Source: Clostridioides sp. ES-S-0054-01 (GTDB taxonomy: Bacteria; Bacillota; Clostridia; Peptostreptococcales; Peptostreptococcaceae). From it: a stretch of DNA of 64,000 nt. The stretch covers positions 589,001-653,000 of the forward strand of contig CP067346.1 in NCBI GenBank assembly GCA_021561035.1. Direction: 5' to 3'. The position numbers and the translations under genes are program-made. Within the stretch, counting starts at the first letter, position 1. Each line of letters opens with the position of its first letter. A model generated the notes under the pieces. The model was not told where the DNA came from, did no database searches, and saw nothing but the letters and a program-made list of their open reading frames with translations. Below are positions 45,579-54,885 of the stretch, one piece after another.

Positions 45579-45601
45579 GTATTTAAGGAGGAAATATAAA
45601 T

Positions 45602-46186
45602 ATGTTTAAAAGTTTATCATATAAATTTGCAAATATTTTGGTTAGAAATGAAGTTATAGAAGATGAAGATTTTGAAATATATAGATATGGATTTGAGACA
45701 TTAGTTTATTTTATCATTAATATTTCAGTAGCATTACTTATAGGTATTGCTCTTAATAAATTTATACAAACAATTATATTTTTAGTCTGCTACTGTACTT
45801 TGAGGCAATTTACAGGTGGATATCATGCTAGAAATTATACAGAATGTACAATAACATTTGCACTAATTTATATATCAATTATTTTAGTTACTGAGAATAT
45901 AGACATTTATAAGTTTAAATATATATTAATACTATTACTTTTACTAAGTACAGTTATAATACATAAGGTTGCGCCCTTAGAGCATAGAAATAAACCTCTT
46001 AGTATCTATGAGAAGGAGAACTATAGAAATATTATAAAAAAGATAACATTATCAATAATTATAATAGTTATAATAAGTTTAATATTTAATATTATGAGTG
46101 AATACATTATATATTCCTCATTAGCTGTATTTTTAATTACAATATTACTATTAGTACAAATTATTATTAATTTCTTCAAAAAATAA
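45602..46186 (+). CDS. agrB: AgrB-type peptide-processing membrane protease
   Basis: A 194-residue membrane cysteine protease. The catalytic pair lies in RQFTGGYHARNYTECTITF (His and Cys separated by 6 residues), followed by about four hydrophobic helices and the conserved APLEHRNKPL loop. RBS AAGGAGG. AgrB cleaves the AgrD tail and helps form the cyclic peptide. It completes the agr locus. Confidence 0.93.
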   Translation: MFKSLSYKFANILVRNEVIEDEDFEIYRYGFETLVYFIINISVALLIGIALNKFIQTIIFLVCYCTLRQFTGGYHARNYTECTITFALIYISIILVTENIDIYKFKYILILLLLLSTVIIHKVAPLEHRNKPLSIYEKENYRNIIKKITLSIIIIVIISLIFNIMSEYIIYSSLAVFLITILLLVQIIINFFKK

Positions 46187-46886
46187 TCTATTTAGCTAAG
46201 CTTAATGTCCAGTTAGATATAGTATATTGAATCTAAAACTTGAGGGTGATATCATAATAGCAAGATAGATATTAGAAAAGTAATTTTATTAGACATTTGT
46301 AGTTTTGATATATTTATTGATATTTTCTGATTAGAAATATATTAGATAATTACAATACTTTCTGTAACATATTTAAAAGGCAGTAAGAAGACATATATTG
46401 AAAAAATAAATTAATCTTAATATACAGTAAAAAAGGTTATAAAAATATAAATCAAAGTCTGAAAGTATATGAGTGTTTTATTGAAACTAAGAAGAAAAAT
46501 TTAACATATAAAAATTTTATAAAGATGTATTTGGTAATTACCAGGTGTATATAAGACAGTTAAGAAATAAAATAAGTAAATTTCTTATAAAAAGAAAATT
46601 AAGAAATATTAACATAATATCGTTTATTTATTTTTCTATTAAAAAGGTTTTATAGATTTATTTTTTATATTAAGATAAGTAATTTATAGGAGATACAAAT
46701 AATTAAATCTGTAATTACAGAGCAATTGTTAGAATTGTAATCTGTTTTACATATAGAAAATATTTATTTATATATTTTATCGATAGGATAAGGCGCCGTG
46801 TATAAAAAATATTTTCAAACAAATTAAATTGATATGTAGCTTGTGTAAGTTAAAAAGTACAAAGTTACAGAAAGGTGGGAATAATT
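46187..46886. other. 700-base region upstream of the precursor peptide gene
   Basis: It holds a decayed reading frame (next entry) and the promoter region of the RiPP precursor. ACAGTTAAG occurs at 46556, which equals the core of staphylococcal AgrA sites, but only one copy was found, so it may be chance. No terminator with a clear T-run after agrB was found. Confidence 0.3.
46430..46655 (+). pseudogene. Decayed reading frame of unknown family
   Basis: Two adjacent frames joined by a single-base shift near 46527 read KGYKNINQSLKVYECFIETK then KDVFGNYQVYIRQLRNKISK to TAG 46655, together about 75 codons. No start or RBS. It may be the end of a lost regulator; I do not recognise it. Confidence 0.3.
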
Positions 46887-47051
46887 ATGGAAAATAAAAA
46901 ATTACAAATCGAAAAAATCACTGACAAAATAGAGATAGAAGAGGTAGAAGTGCAAGCAGATCCATGTAAAAATGATCCATATAATGGAATATATGATTGC
47001 TTAAGAGATTGTAGCTCAGGAACATCACCAAAAGGCTCACCAGCATATTAA
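46887..47051 (+). CDS. RiPP precursor peptide (three-Cys, CxxD motifs)
   Basis: A 54-residue peptide with RBS GAAAGGTGGG. The N-terminal half is a charged, helical leader (MENKKLQIEKITDKIEIEEV). The C-terminal part has Cys27, Cys38 and Cys42 in two CxxD units, CKND (27-30) and CLRD (38-41), plus a flexible Ser/Gly/Pro end SSGTSPKGSPAY. It is too short for most automatic gene calls. Placed directly ahead of three radical SAM maturases, a protease and an exporter, it is almost certainly their substrate. Cys-to-Asp thioether links of the ranthipeptide kind are a reasonable guess; the real chemistry is unknown. Confidence 0.85.
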   Translation: MENKKLQIEKITDKIEIEEVEVQADPCKNDPYNGIYDCLRDCSSGTSPKGSPAY

Positions 47052-47429
47052 GTTTTACTATGAAAGTTTAGATTATTGACAACAATAAGCCACCTGCTAT
47101 GCGGGTGGCATTCTTGGTTATACAAAAATTAATCATATTCTAACATAAGCTATTTAAGGATTTAACTTAATAAAGTTATTTAAAAATTATGTAAGTATAA
47201 AGGTATAGATATAATAGAATAACATATAAGTTTAGATTATACATGTTAGTCAAAGTCTCAATTTAAAATTTTATGTAGTACTTGAAATGCATCAAACTTA
47301 AAGTGTAAATAGGATAATAGAAAGTTTTATAAATAAGAATGTTATGTAATTAAGCAATGAGTTATGTCCCCAAAATAGGAAATTTGTTTTATAAGGTATG
47401 ATAAATTTTTGTCATGGAGGTGAGAAGTT
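47052..47429. other. Spacer between precursor gene and permease gene
   Basis: A 378-base gap with the hairpin at 47089 and an AT-rich remainder. It may carry a second promoter for the maturation genes; none was assigned. No further precursor-like ORF was found. Confidence 0.35.
47089..47109 (+). other. Strong hairpin after the precursor gene
   Basis: GCCACCTGC-TAT-GCGGGTGGC: a 9-bp GC-rich stem (one T-G pair) with a 3-base loop, in otherwise AT-rich DNA. No T-run follows, so it probably protects the 3' end of a short abundant precursor mRNA, or partly blocks read-through. Confidence 0.6.
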
Positions 47430-50003
47430 TTGTTTACAGTAAAACTTGCAATTTCTTATATGAAAAAACAAAGAGGAAAAACAGTAGCACTATTATCGAG
47501 TATTATACTTTCAGTCATGCTTATTTTCTCAATTATTGTAATTAGAGCCTCGGGTTATGATTCTCAAATACAAGAAGCAAAAAACTTACATGGTGAATAT
47601 CAAATATGGTTTGAAGGAATTGATATAAATAAAGCAAAAAAGTTGAAAAATGATACTGAAGTAAAAAAATCAAGCAGTGTTGAATATTTTTGTGAAGTAA
47701 TTAATAAGGCAAGTGGTGTTAAACTTGCTTTAAATTCATTCGATAAAGATTTTATAGAGTCACTTAATTATAAGATGATAGGAAGAAATCCAACTAAAGA
47801 AGGCGAAATAGTCATAGAAAAAGAGGTTGCAAAACAGATAGGTATAATTAATCCATTAAACAAGAATATTGATTTAATGTTAATGAATAAGTATGTTGAT
47901 AGTGATGGAACTAACAAAATGGATAGTGCCAATCAAACTTTTAAAATAGTTGGTTTAATTGAAAAGCCAAATAAATACTATACCTCTCTATCCGGTTCAC
48001 TAGGAGGAATTAAAACTCAGGCTTTTATATATAAAGGCACAAAACTTCCAATAAGAACTGAAGATACATATAAAGGTGTAATATTCCTTAAATCTGAAAA
48101 AAATACATCTAAATTTATCAGTAAAATGGAAAAGAAACTAAATCTTACTTGGGATTACTTACATGAAAATACAGAAGTTAGTGCAGCAAAACTATTAAAA
48201 GATTTATCTGAAAATAAGGAAAATATTCAAAAGATGTTTCTTTTAGTTATTGTATCTAGCCTTGTAATCTACAATATTTTTAATATTATTCTGCAAGATA
48301 TGATAGTTCAAATAGGACTTATGAGATCAATTGGTATGTCAAATAAGAAAATCAAGAGTATGTTTGCAGTACTGAGTCTTATTTATATAGTTTTAGGAAC
48401 GATAATAGGTATGTTACTTGGAATGATTTTATCATACATTGGAGTGAGATTAATCTATGGATATAGCTCTATGATGACTGTAGAGATTTCAAGTATAATT
48501 TATTCTTTTTCAGTTTCTACATTAGCAGTGTCAATAAGTAGTTTTATAGTAGTCAGAAAAGCTGTGAAGATGTCTATAATTAATTCAATAAGAAGTAGTG
48601 AAATGTATGAAAGAAAATTAAAATATAGTAGTAATAAAACAAACAAAACGCAGGGTAACATAATTAGAAGTCTTGCAATTAGAAATATAGGGAGAAATAA
48701 ATCTAGAACAATTATAACAATACTTGTGATTACCATGGTTGGAACAATGTTTATATTTAACCTTGGCACAAAAAGTCTATTAAAAGCCAACATAGAATCA
48801 GGAGTAACTGGTGGCGGACTTGGCATGTCATATGGAAGTGTAGATAAAACCGTAAGCGGTAGTTACAATGGTACAGAAAGCTTATTTTACAAAATTGATG
48901 AAAGTATGATAGAAGAGATAAAAAATATAGAAGGGGTAGAAAGTGTAGAACCAAACTTTTTTAATCCTAATGGATATATTTTATTATCTAAGGATAAAAT
49001 ATCAAAATCTTATAAAGAGGAACTAGATAGAAGAAATTTACTATTTCAAGACAAAAATGATAATGAATATCCACTTCTTATAAGAGGTTATAGCGACGAA
49101 TTATTAAAGAAAAGAGAATCATTTATTGAAGAAGGGAAAAATTTGATAAATACTAAAAATGGACAATATAAGAAAGTTATGTTGGTGAATAATACAAATT
49201 CACAAGTTACACATTCATTTGATGCTAAGGTAATTGAGAATGTAAAGGTTGGAGATGTTATAGACATAAAATTACCTGTATACAAAGATGGTACTCAAAA
49301 GTATGAAACATTTAAGGTTGAAGTTAGTGCGATTATGAAAGAAGTATATGCTGCAGCTCAAGATGGCAATGTTCATGCTAGTGGAGCACAAGTAATATTT
49401 AGAGAAGATGACTATAGAGAACTAACAGGTCAAAAGGAATATAATAAGCTTTATGTGATGACTCAAAAAGGTAAATTATATCCAGTGGAAAAAAAATTAG
49501 AAGAATTAACAAAGAATTATTCATTTACATCAATTGGTGGAAAAGGTGAGGATTTGAAACTGGTTGGGATACAACAAAGCTCAGAGGAAAGGCTTGCAGT
49601 AATATATCAATGCCTAATTATACTTATACTTGCTGTAAATAGTATTTTCATTATGAGAAGTAACATTATATCAAGGAGAAAAGAATTGTCAACGCTAAGA
49701 GCAATTGGAATGAGTATCAAGAGTATTAAAAAAGTTCTAATAATTGAAAGTGAATTATATGGAATCATTGCAACTATAATAGGAACTATAATTGCAACCA
49801 TATATTATAACTGGGGAATTTCAAAATCAAATAAAACTCTTTTAGCAGGAGGATTTAATAGGACTATAGAATATAACATTCCTTTTAATCAGATATTTAT
49901 ACTATTTGCGATTTTTATTATTATGGGGTTTGTTGCAGTATATCTATCTAAAGATAAGATTGAAGGAACAGAGATAACAGAGGGTATTTCACAAAATGAT
50001 TAA
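47430..50003 (+). CDS. FtsX-type ABC transporter permease
   Basis: An 857-residue permease with two FtsX halves: an N-terminal helix (residues 17-38), three helices at about 265-390, a second anchor helix near 430, an extracellular domain at 450-730 and a final three-helix bundle (about 735-850) with SRRKELSTLRAIGMS. The start is TTG, six bases after GGAGGTGAG. Its ATPase is most likely the gene at 54886. MacB/BceB-like pairs act in peptide export or in immunity to antimicrobial peptides, which fits this cluster. Confidence 0.88.
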   Translation: MFTVKLAISYMKKQRGKTVALLSSIILSVMLIFSIIVIRASGYDSQIQEAKNLHGEYQIWFEGIDINKAKKLKNDTEVKKSSSVEYFCEVINKASGVKLALNSFDKDFIESLNYKMIGRNPTKEGEIVIEKEVAKQIGIINPLNKNIDLMLMNKYVDSDGTNKMDSANQTFKIVGLIEKPNKYYTSLSGSLGGIKTQAFIYKGTKLPIRTEDTYKGVIFLKSEKNTSKFISKMEKKLNLTWDYLHENTEVSAAKLLKDLSENKENIQKMFLLVIVSSLVIYNIFNIILQDMIVQIGLMRSIGMSNKKIKSMFAVLSLIYIVLGTIIGMLLGMILSYIGVRLIYGYSSMMTVEISSIIYSFSVSTLAVSISSFIVVRKAVKMSIINSIRSSEMYERKLKYSSNKTNKTQGNIIRSLAIRNIGRNKSRTIITILVITMVGTMFIFNLGTKSLLKANIESGVTGGGLGMSYGSVDKTVSGSYNGTESLFYKIDESMIEEIKNIEGVESVEPNFFNPNGYILLSKDKISKSYKEELDRRNLLFQDKNDNEYPLLIRGYSDELLKKRESFIEEGKNLINTKNGQYKKVMLVNNTNSQVTHSFDAKVIENVKVGDVIDIKLPVYKDGTQKYETFKVEVSAIMKEVYAAAQDGNVHASGAQVIFREDDYRELTGQKEYNKLYVMTQKGKLYPVEKKLEELTKNYSFTSIGGKGEDLKLVGIQQSSEERLAVIYQCLIILILAVNSIFIMRSNIISRRKELSTLRAIGMSIKSIKKVLIIESELYGIIATIIGTIIATIYYNWGISKSNKTLLAGGFNRTIEYNIPFNQIFILFAIFIIMGFVAVYLSKDKIEGTEITEGISQND

Positions 50004-50037
50004 GTTTGAGATTCTAAGATAACATGGGGTGATAAGA

Positions 50038-51315
50038 TTGTTTGATGATATACAGATAAAGTTTAGAGAAAATGATTTATTAATAAACAAAAGAAATGGA
50101 AAAGTTATTCTATATAATAAAGAAAAAAAGAGACATGTAAAATTATCAGAAGAAGTATATGAATATACTAGACTTGCTGAAAAAAACAAGTGGAAAGTCA
50201 GAGAATTAATAGATTGTTTTAAAAAAGATGAAGATAAGAAATATATCGAATCTATATTAAATATTATGATAAAAAACGAAGTAATTGATGGGAATCTATT
50301 CAACAAAAAAAACTTTAAAGACATACATCTTTCTCTTACAAATAGATGTAATCTTAGTTGTAATCACTGCGTTTCAAGTTGTAGTCCTAAAGAAGAAGAT
50401 TATATGGATACTAGTATGATTTTAAAATTAATAGATAATTTATGTGAGTTAAATGTAAGAAGTTTGGTTTTAACTGGTGGAGAGCCATTGGTCAGAGAAG
50501 ATTTTTTTGAAATTGTGAATTATATCAAAAAAAAACTTCCATTAGAAGAACTTAGTTTATCAACAAATGCAACATTAATTAATGATACAAATATTGACTT
50601 TATTATCAGTAAATTTCATAAAGTTGATATAAGTTTAGATGGAATTGATGAAGAAACATGTAGCAACATAAGAGGAAAAGGTGTATTTAAAAAAGTATTA
50701 AATGTAGTGTATGAACTTCAAAATAAGAAATTTAATAATATAAGTTTATCTATGGTTTTTGGTGAAAAAAATTATCAAATGTCAGAAAAATTTAAAAAAC
50801 TTAATGAAGATCTTAATACAAAAGCTATTGAAAGATATTTTCTTCCGAGTGGAAGAGGTCTAATAAATAGAGAAATTTACTCAGATGAAAACTCTGTTTT
50901 ACCACTTGTGATACCTAAGTTTCGTGAAAATGAAATGAATGGTAAGAAGAATAGGATAAATCCGTGTTCGTGTTCATGTAATGCTTGTATTGAGCAAGTA
51001 TTTATAGATCATAAGGGAAATATATATCCTTGTCCCTCTCTTATGGAAAAGGAATACTTAGTTGGAAGTGTATTTGATAAAAAAATTATAAATAACCTGA
51101 AAGAGAATGACCTAAAAGAAAATCAAGCTTTTAGGAATCTTAATAAATTATATCCATTTAACTTTGAAAAATGTAAAGATTGTGATGTGAATATTTTTTG
51201 TTTTAAGTGTCCAGCTATGGTAAACAAAGTAAAAAATGATGATAAAGAATTAAACATATGGTGCAATTTAACGAAGAGAAATATGGAGCTAGCAATTTGG
51301 GGAGGTGAAGTATAA
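50038..51315 (+). CDS. Radical SAM/SPASM peptide maturase 1, with PqqD-like domain
   Basis: About 425 residues. The N-terminal 85 resemble a PqqD-like RiPP recognition element (LLINKRNGKVILYNKEKKRH, then winged-helix pattern). The radical SAM core follows with CNLSCNHC near residue 104 and LTGGEPL. A C-terminal SPASM region has CSCSCNACIEQVFIDHKGN and CKDCDVNIFCFKCP for auxiliary Fe-S clusters. TTG 50038 (after GGGGTG) is preferred over GTG 50029. It should bind the precursor leader and install a crosslink. Confidence 0.9.
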   Translation: MFDDIQIKFRENDLLINKRNGKVILYNKEKKRHVKLSEEVYEYTRLAEKNKWKVRELIDCFKKDEDKKYIESILNIMIKNEVIDGNLFNKKNFKDIHLSLTNRCNLSCNHCVSSCSPKEEDYMDTSMILKLIDNLCELNVRSLVLTGGEPLVREDFFEIVNYIKKKLPLEELSLSTNATLINDTNIDFIISKFHKVDISLDGIDEETCSNIRGKGVFKKVLNVVYELQNKKFNNISLSMVFGEKNYQMSEKFKKLNEDLNTKAIERYFLPSGRGLINREIYSDENSVLPLVIPKFRENEMNGKKNRINPCSCSCNACIEQVFIDHKGNIYPCPSLMEKEYLVGSVFDKKIINNLKENDLKENQAFRNLNKLYPFNFEKCKDCDVNIFCFKCPAMVNKVKNDDKELNIWCNLTKRNMELAIWGGEV

Positions 51316-52362
51316 ATGAAATTTACGATATTTGTTACAGAAAAATGTAATTTAAGATGTACATATTGCTATGAACGAGGAATGGATAGAGGTAAGAGCA
51401 TGGATATAAATACTGCTAATAAAACCATAGACTTTATTTGTAAGAATATTAAAAATGAAGAACTTGATATTCCATTATATATTGTATTTCATGGTGGAGA
51501 ACCTCTTATAAACTTTAAATTAGTAAAGCATATACATAAAGAGCTATCCAAAAGAGTATTGGAAAGAAAAATTATTTATGATATGACGACTAATGCAACT
51601 TGTTTAGATGAAGAAATTATAAATTTTATATGTAAAAATATAGATAATATTTCAATTAGTATTGATGGAACTAAGAAATTCCATGATAAAAATAGAATAT
51701 TTCCAAATGGTGATGGTAGTTACGATTTAGTGATAAAAAATGCCAAAAGATTTTTAGATATAGGCAAAGATGTCAGAGTAAGAATGACATATACACCAGA
51801 TACAATTTCTGAACTATATGAAAGTATAGCTCAAATTGTAAGGTATGGATTTACTAATATAGTACCAATTGCTGATTTTATGAGTTTAAACTGGACAAAT
51901 AATCATATAGATATAATTAATGAGCAAATTTCAAAGTTAATAAATTTAAAAAAAGAACATCCGAACATAGATATTAGCTTACTTGATATTAAAAATTTGA
52001 ATATTAAAAAGGGAGAATGTTTTGGTGGAATTGTCAGTTTTGCAATAGATGTTAATGGAGATATATTCCCATGTACTTTTAGTGTTGGAGATAATGAGTT
52101 TAAACTTGGAAGTGTCTTTGACAGAAATATTAGTGAAGAAAAAAGACAAGAGCTTATTAAAATTTATATTTCAGAGAATGAAGAGTGTAAGGATTGCTTA
52201 AGGAAAGAGTGGTGTACTTCAGTTAGATGTAAACTTATGAATAGAAAAGTTACAGGGGAATTTAATAAAGCAATTCCAATAATATGTGCACTGGAGAAAG
52301 TTATCTTAACAACAACAAGAAAAATAAAGATGGAAGAGAAATCTAAAGAGGCAATGATATAG
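51316..52362 (+). CDS. Radical SAM/SPASM peptide maturase 2, without recognition domain
   Basis: A 348-residue enzyme beginning directly with the radical SAM core (FVTEKCNLRCTYCYERGMDR, Cys11/15/18), HGGEPL, and a SPASM tail (GECFGGIVSFAIDVNGDIFP, then CKDCLRKEWC and further Cys). It resembles anaerobic sulfatase-maturase-type and CXXX-repeat-type peptide maturases. It starts on the base after maturase 1 stops (TAAATG). Because it lacks a PqqD-like domain it may rely on the partner enzymes for substrate binding. Confidence 0.9.
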   Translation: MKFTIFVTEKCNLRCTYCYERGMDRGKSMDINTANKTIDFICKNIKNEELDIPLYIVFHGGEPLINFKLVKHIHKELSKRVLERKIIYDMTTNATCLDEEIINFICKNIDNISISIDGTKKFHDKNRIFPNGDGSYDLVIKNAKRFLDIGKDVRVRMTYTPDTISELYESIAQIVRYGFTNIVPIADFMSLNWTNNHIDIINEQISKLINLKKEHPNIDISLLDIKNLNIKKGECFGGIVSFAIDVNGDIFPCTFSVGDNEFKLGSVFDRNISEEKRQELIKIYISENEECKDCLRKEWCTSVRCKLMNRKVTGEFNKAIPIICALEKVILTTTRKIKMEEKSKEAMI

Positions 52363-52425
52363 CATAAAAATTTAATATGGAAGTACAATTCTTTATACTG
52401 TCATAAATATAGGGGGTAATAAAAT

Positions 52426-53664
52426 ATGGAAGATAGATTTTTTATAAATGATGTATGTGACAACATAATAAATGAAAATCAAGTAATTCTTGCTAATAAG
52501 ATAAATGGTAAATGGATAAAAATTCCTATTGAATGTTATAAAGTTATAGAATATTCAATAAAAAATAAAAAACCTCTTGATAAACTGGAAGATGTATTTA
52601 ATTTTGATGAAGATAAAAAATATTATAAACAAGTTGTAGATAAATTAGAACAATTAGGTTTTGTAAGTAATTTTATTGTAGATAAATTTAAATTAGAGAG
52701 AGTGAATTTAGTTTCATTTTCTCCAACAAATAGATGTAATTTAAGATGCGATTATTGTTGTGCAGATTCTAAAATTGAAAATAAGGATTATTTGGATACA
52801 GAGGAGTTAAAAGAAGCAATAGATAATATAGTTAAAATAAACCCAAGAATTTTAACTATTACAGGTGGAGAACCATTACTTAGGGATGATTTTTTTGAAA
52901 TACTATCTTATACAAAAGAAAAATTCAAAGGAAAGATAAGGTTATCTACAAATGCTACTTTAATCAAAGAGAATCAGGTAGATGAGATAATTGATGGTTT
53001 ATATGCAATAGAAATTAGCTTAGATGGTTATGATGAATTAAGCTGTAGTAAGGTAAGAGGAAAAGGTGTATTTACTAAAGTAATAAATTTAATTAAATAT
53101 ATTAAATCAAAAGGATTTAATAATATTGGTTTGTCTATGGTTGTAGGAAAAAACAATGAAAATGACATAGATAAATTTAATAAGATAAATTATGAATTAG
53201 GGACAATTCCTATAATAAGAAATTTTATGAATATTGGTAGAGGAAATGAAAGTTATATTAGATACCTTAATGATGAACTTGATATTGGATATATTTGTGA
53301 AGATGATTATATAAATAAAAATAGTTTAAATTCAAATATGTGTAAAGCTGGTGTAAACCAAATAAGTATTGACTATAAGGGGGATGTATATCCATGTCCA
53401 AACTTAGAGTATGATGATTTAAAGATGTTTAATATATTACAATTTGATGAAAGTATGTTAGAAAAAATTTTAAACAGAAATATGGAAATATTTGATAAGT
53501 TTGATACTTTAAAGCCTATGAACATGGAAGAATGCAAAGATTGTAAAGTAAATGTATTTTGTACAACATGCCCATCTAAAATGTATACTTTAAAAAATAA
53601 TAAAGAGATGTTAAATTCAAATTGTAAAAAAATGAAAAGTATTTTAGAGCCTATTGTGTGGTAA
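52426..53664 (+). CDS. Radical SAM/SPASM peptide maturase 3, with PqqD-like domain
   Basis: A 412-residue paralogue of maturase 1. An N-terminal recognition domain (ILANKINGKWIKIPIECYKV) is followed by the radical SAM motif CNLRCDYC (Cys104/108/111), ITGGEPLLRDDFFEILSY, and a SPASM region (CKAGVNQISIDYKGDVYPCP and CKDCKVNVFCTTCP). RBS TAGGGGG. Closest to the first maturase in domain layout and motifs, suggesting duplication and then division of labour. Confidence 0.9.
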   Translation: MEDRFFINDVCDNIINENQVILANKINGKWIKIPIECYKVIEYSIKNKKPLDKLEDVFNFDEDKKYYKQVVDKLEQLGFVSNFIVDKFKLERVNLVSFSPTNRCNLRCDYCCADSKIENKDYLDTEELKEAIDNIVKINPRILTITGGEPLLRDDFFEILSYTKEKFKGKIRLSTNATLIKENQVDEIIDGLYAIEISLDGYDELSCSKVRGKGVFTKVINLIKYIKSKGFNNIGLSMVVGKNNENDIDKFNKINYELGTIPIIRNFMNIGRGNESYIRYLNDELDIGYICEDDYINKNSLNSNMCKAGVNQISIDYKGDVYPCPNLEYDDLKMFNILQFDESMLEKILNRNMEIFDKFDTLKPMNMEECKDCKVNVFCTTCPSKMYTLKNNKEMLNSNCKKMKSILEPIVW

Positions 53665-53744
53665 ATACTATTATTTTAAATATATACATACTAAAAATAT
53701 TTTTATAATATAAAGATTTAAGAAAGGTAAAAGTTGGTTGTTGG

Positions 53745-54788
53745 ATGGAAAAAATAAAAGTAGCAGTAGTTGATACTGGTATAGATGTAAATGATGATTC
53801 TATAAAAAAATATATAAAATTTAATAAAAATATTCAGCTTGAAGAAATAGTTGAATATAAAGATTTAGATGATACACATGGGCATGGAACTCTTTGTTCA
53901 AAAACAATCCTATCAGTATGTAGAAATACTGATAGGATTGAAATTTATCCAATAAAAATTTTTAATCAAGGAGGGCGTACTAGTGGAGAGAGATTATTAG
54001 AAGCATTAGAAAGAAATTTAGATTCAGATATCGATTTAATAAATATTTCAGCATCTACTTTAAATGATAAATATAAGCGAGAATTAAAATATATATGTGA
54101 AGAACTTTGTAAGAAAGGAAAAATTATAATATCATCTCACCATAAAAGAGCTAAGGATTGTGATAGTTTTCCTACTGTTTTTAATTCTGTTATAGGTGTA
54201 ACTGGAAGTAATGATATTTATAATGATAATGATTATATCTATGAAAAGGGAAAAAAGATTCAAATGATAGCGAATACAAAAGAGTGTTTTGTTGAATTTA
54301 GGAATGAAGTAACTCATTTTGGAAAGAGCAGTAGAGCTTCAGCTGTTGTAACAGGGATTATCTGTAACATATTTAATAAATATGGAAAAGTAATGTTTGA
54401 TGAACTTGAAAAAATTTTTGAAAAAGAAAGCTTAGATAAAAATATTAATACAGTTAAATCAAAATTTAGAAATAAGCAGAATGATTTTGATATATGTATT
54501 ACCAAAAACCAAAAATTAGATATTTCAAGACGAATTGTCAATATGATAAATAAAAAGTTTGCTGTACATAAAATAGACTTAGATTTTTTAGATAAATATT
54601 CTATATTTAATAACTTTACAGATTTAGGAAATCATAATGCGTTTAAGTTTCTTACAGAGATAAATAAAGAATTTGAAATTGAGATAAGTTATAAAGGACT
54701 GTTTTTATATGAGCTAGAGAATTTAAATGATTTGGTGAATTTGGTATGTAAGCATTTGAATAAAGCTAGTGTCAATAACTCTATTTAA
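53745..54788 (+). CDS. Subtilisin-like (S8) protease fused to a carrier-protein-like domain
   Basis: A 347-residue cytosolic protein without signal peptide. Subtilase triad: Asp10 in VVDTGIDV, His47 in THGHGTLC, Ser196 in GKSSRASAVVTG (normally GTSMA). The usual oxyanion Asn region (AAGN) reads SSHH, an odd change. Residues about 270-340 look like an acyl-carrier-protein fold (FTDLGNHNAFKFLTEINKEF, then ELENLNDLVNLV) but the DSL serine that carries phosphopantetheine is replaced, so it cannot be charged. Likely leader peptidase; the extra domain may dock the precursor or a maturase. Confidence 0.8.
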   Translation: MEKIKVAVVDTGIDVNDDSIKKYIKFNKNIQLEEIVEYKDLDDTHGHGTLCSKTILSVCRNTDRIEIYPIKIFNQGGRTSGERLLEALERNLDSDIDLINISASTLNDKYKRELKYICEELCKKGKIIISSHHKRAKDCDSFPTVFNSVIGVTGSNDIYNDNDYIYEKGKKIQMIANTKECFVEFRNEVTHFGKSSRASAVVTGIICNIFNKYGKVMFDELEKIFEKESLDKNINTVKSKFRNKQNDFDICITKNQKLDISRRIVNMINKKFAVHKIDLDFLDKYSIFNNFTDLGNHNAFKFLTEINKEFEIEISYKGLFLYELENLNDLVNLVCKHLNKASVNNSI

Positions 54789-54885
54789 TTAAAATCTATT
54801 TTACATAAACGAAAATACAATAAAAGTGAATATTTTATTTGATATTTTAAAATTGCACATTACTAGAAAAGAAATGGAGGAAATA

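Noticed and set aside
46556-46564. AgrA-box ACAGTTAAG upstream of the precursor gene
   Set aside because: Only a single half-site was found, inside a decayed reading frame; could easily be chance in AT-rich DNA.
54826-54885. Upstream start for the ABC ATPase
   Set aside because: The 20 extra residues have no similarity to ABC ATPases and lack an RBS, whereas ATG 54886 follows TGGAGGA.
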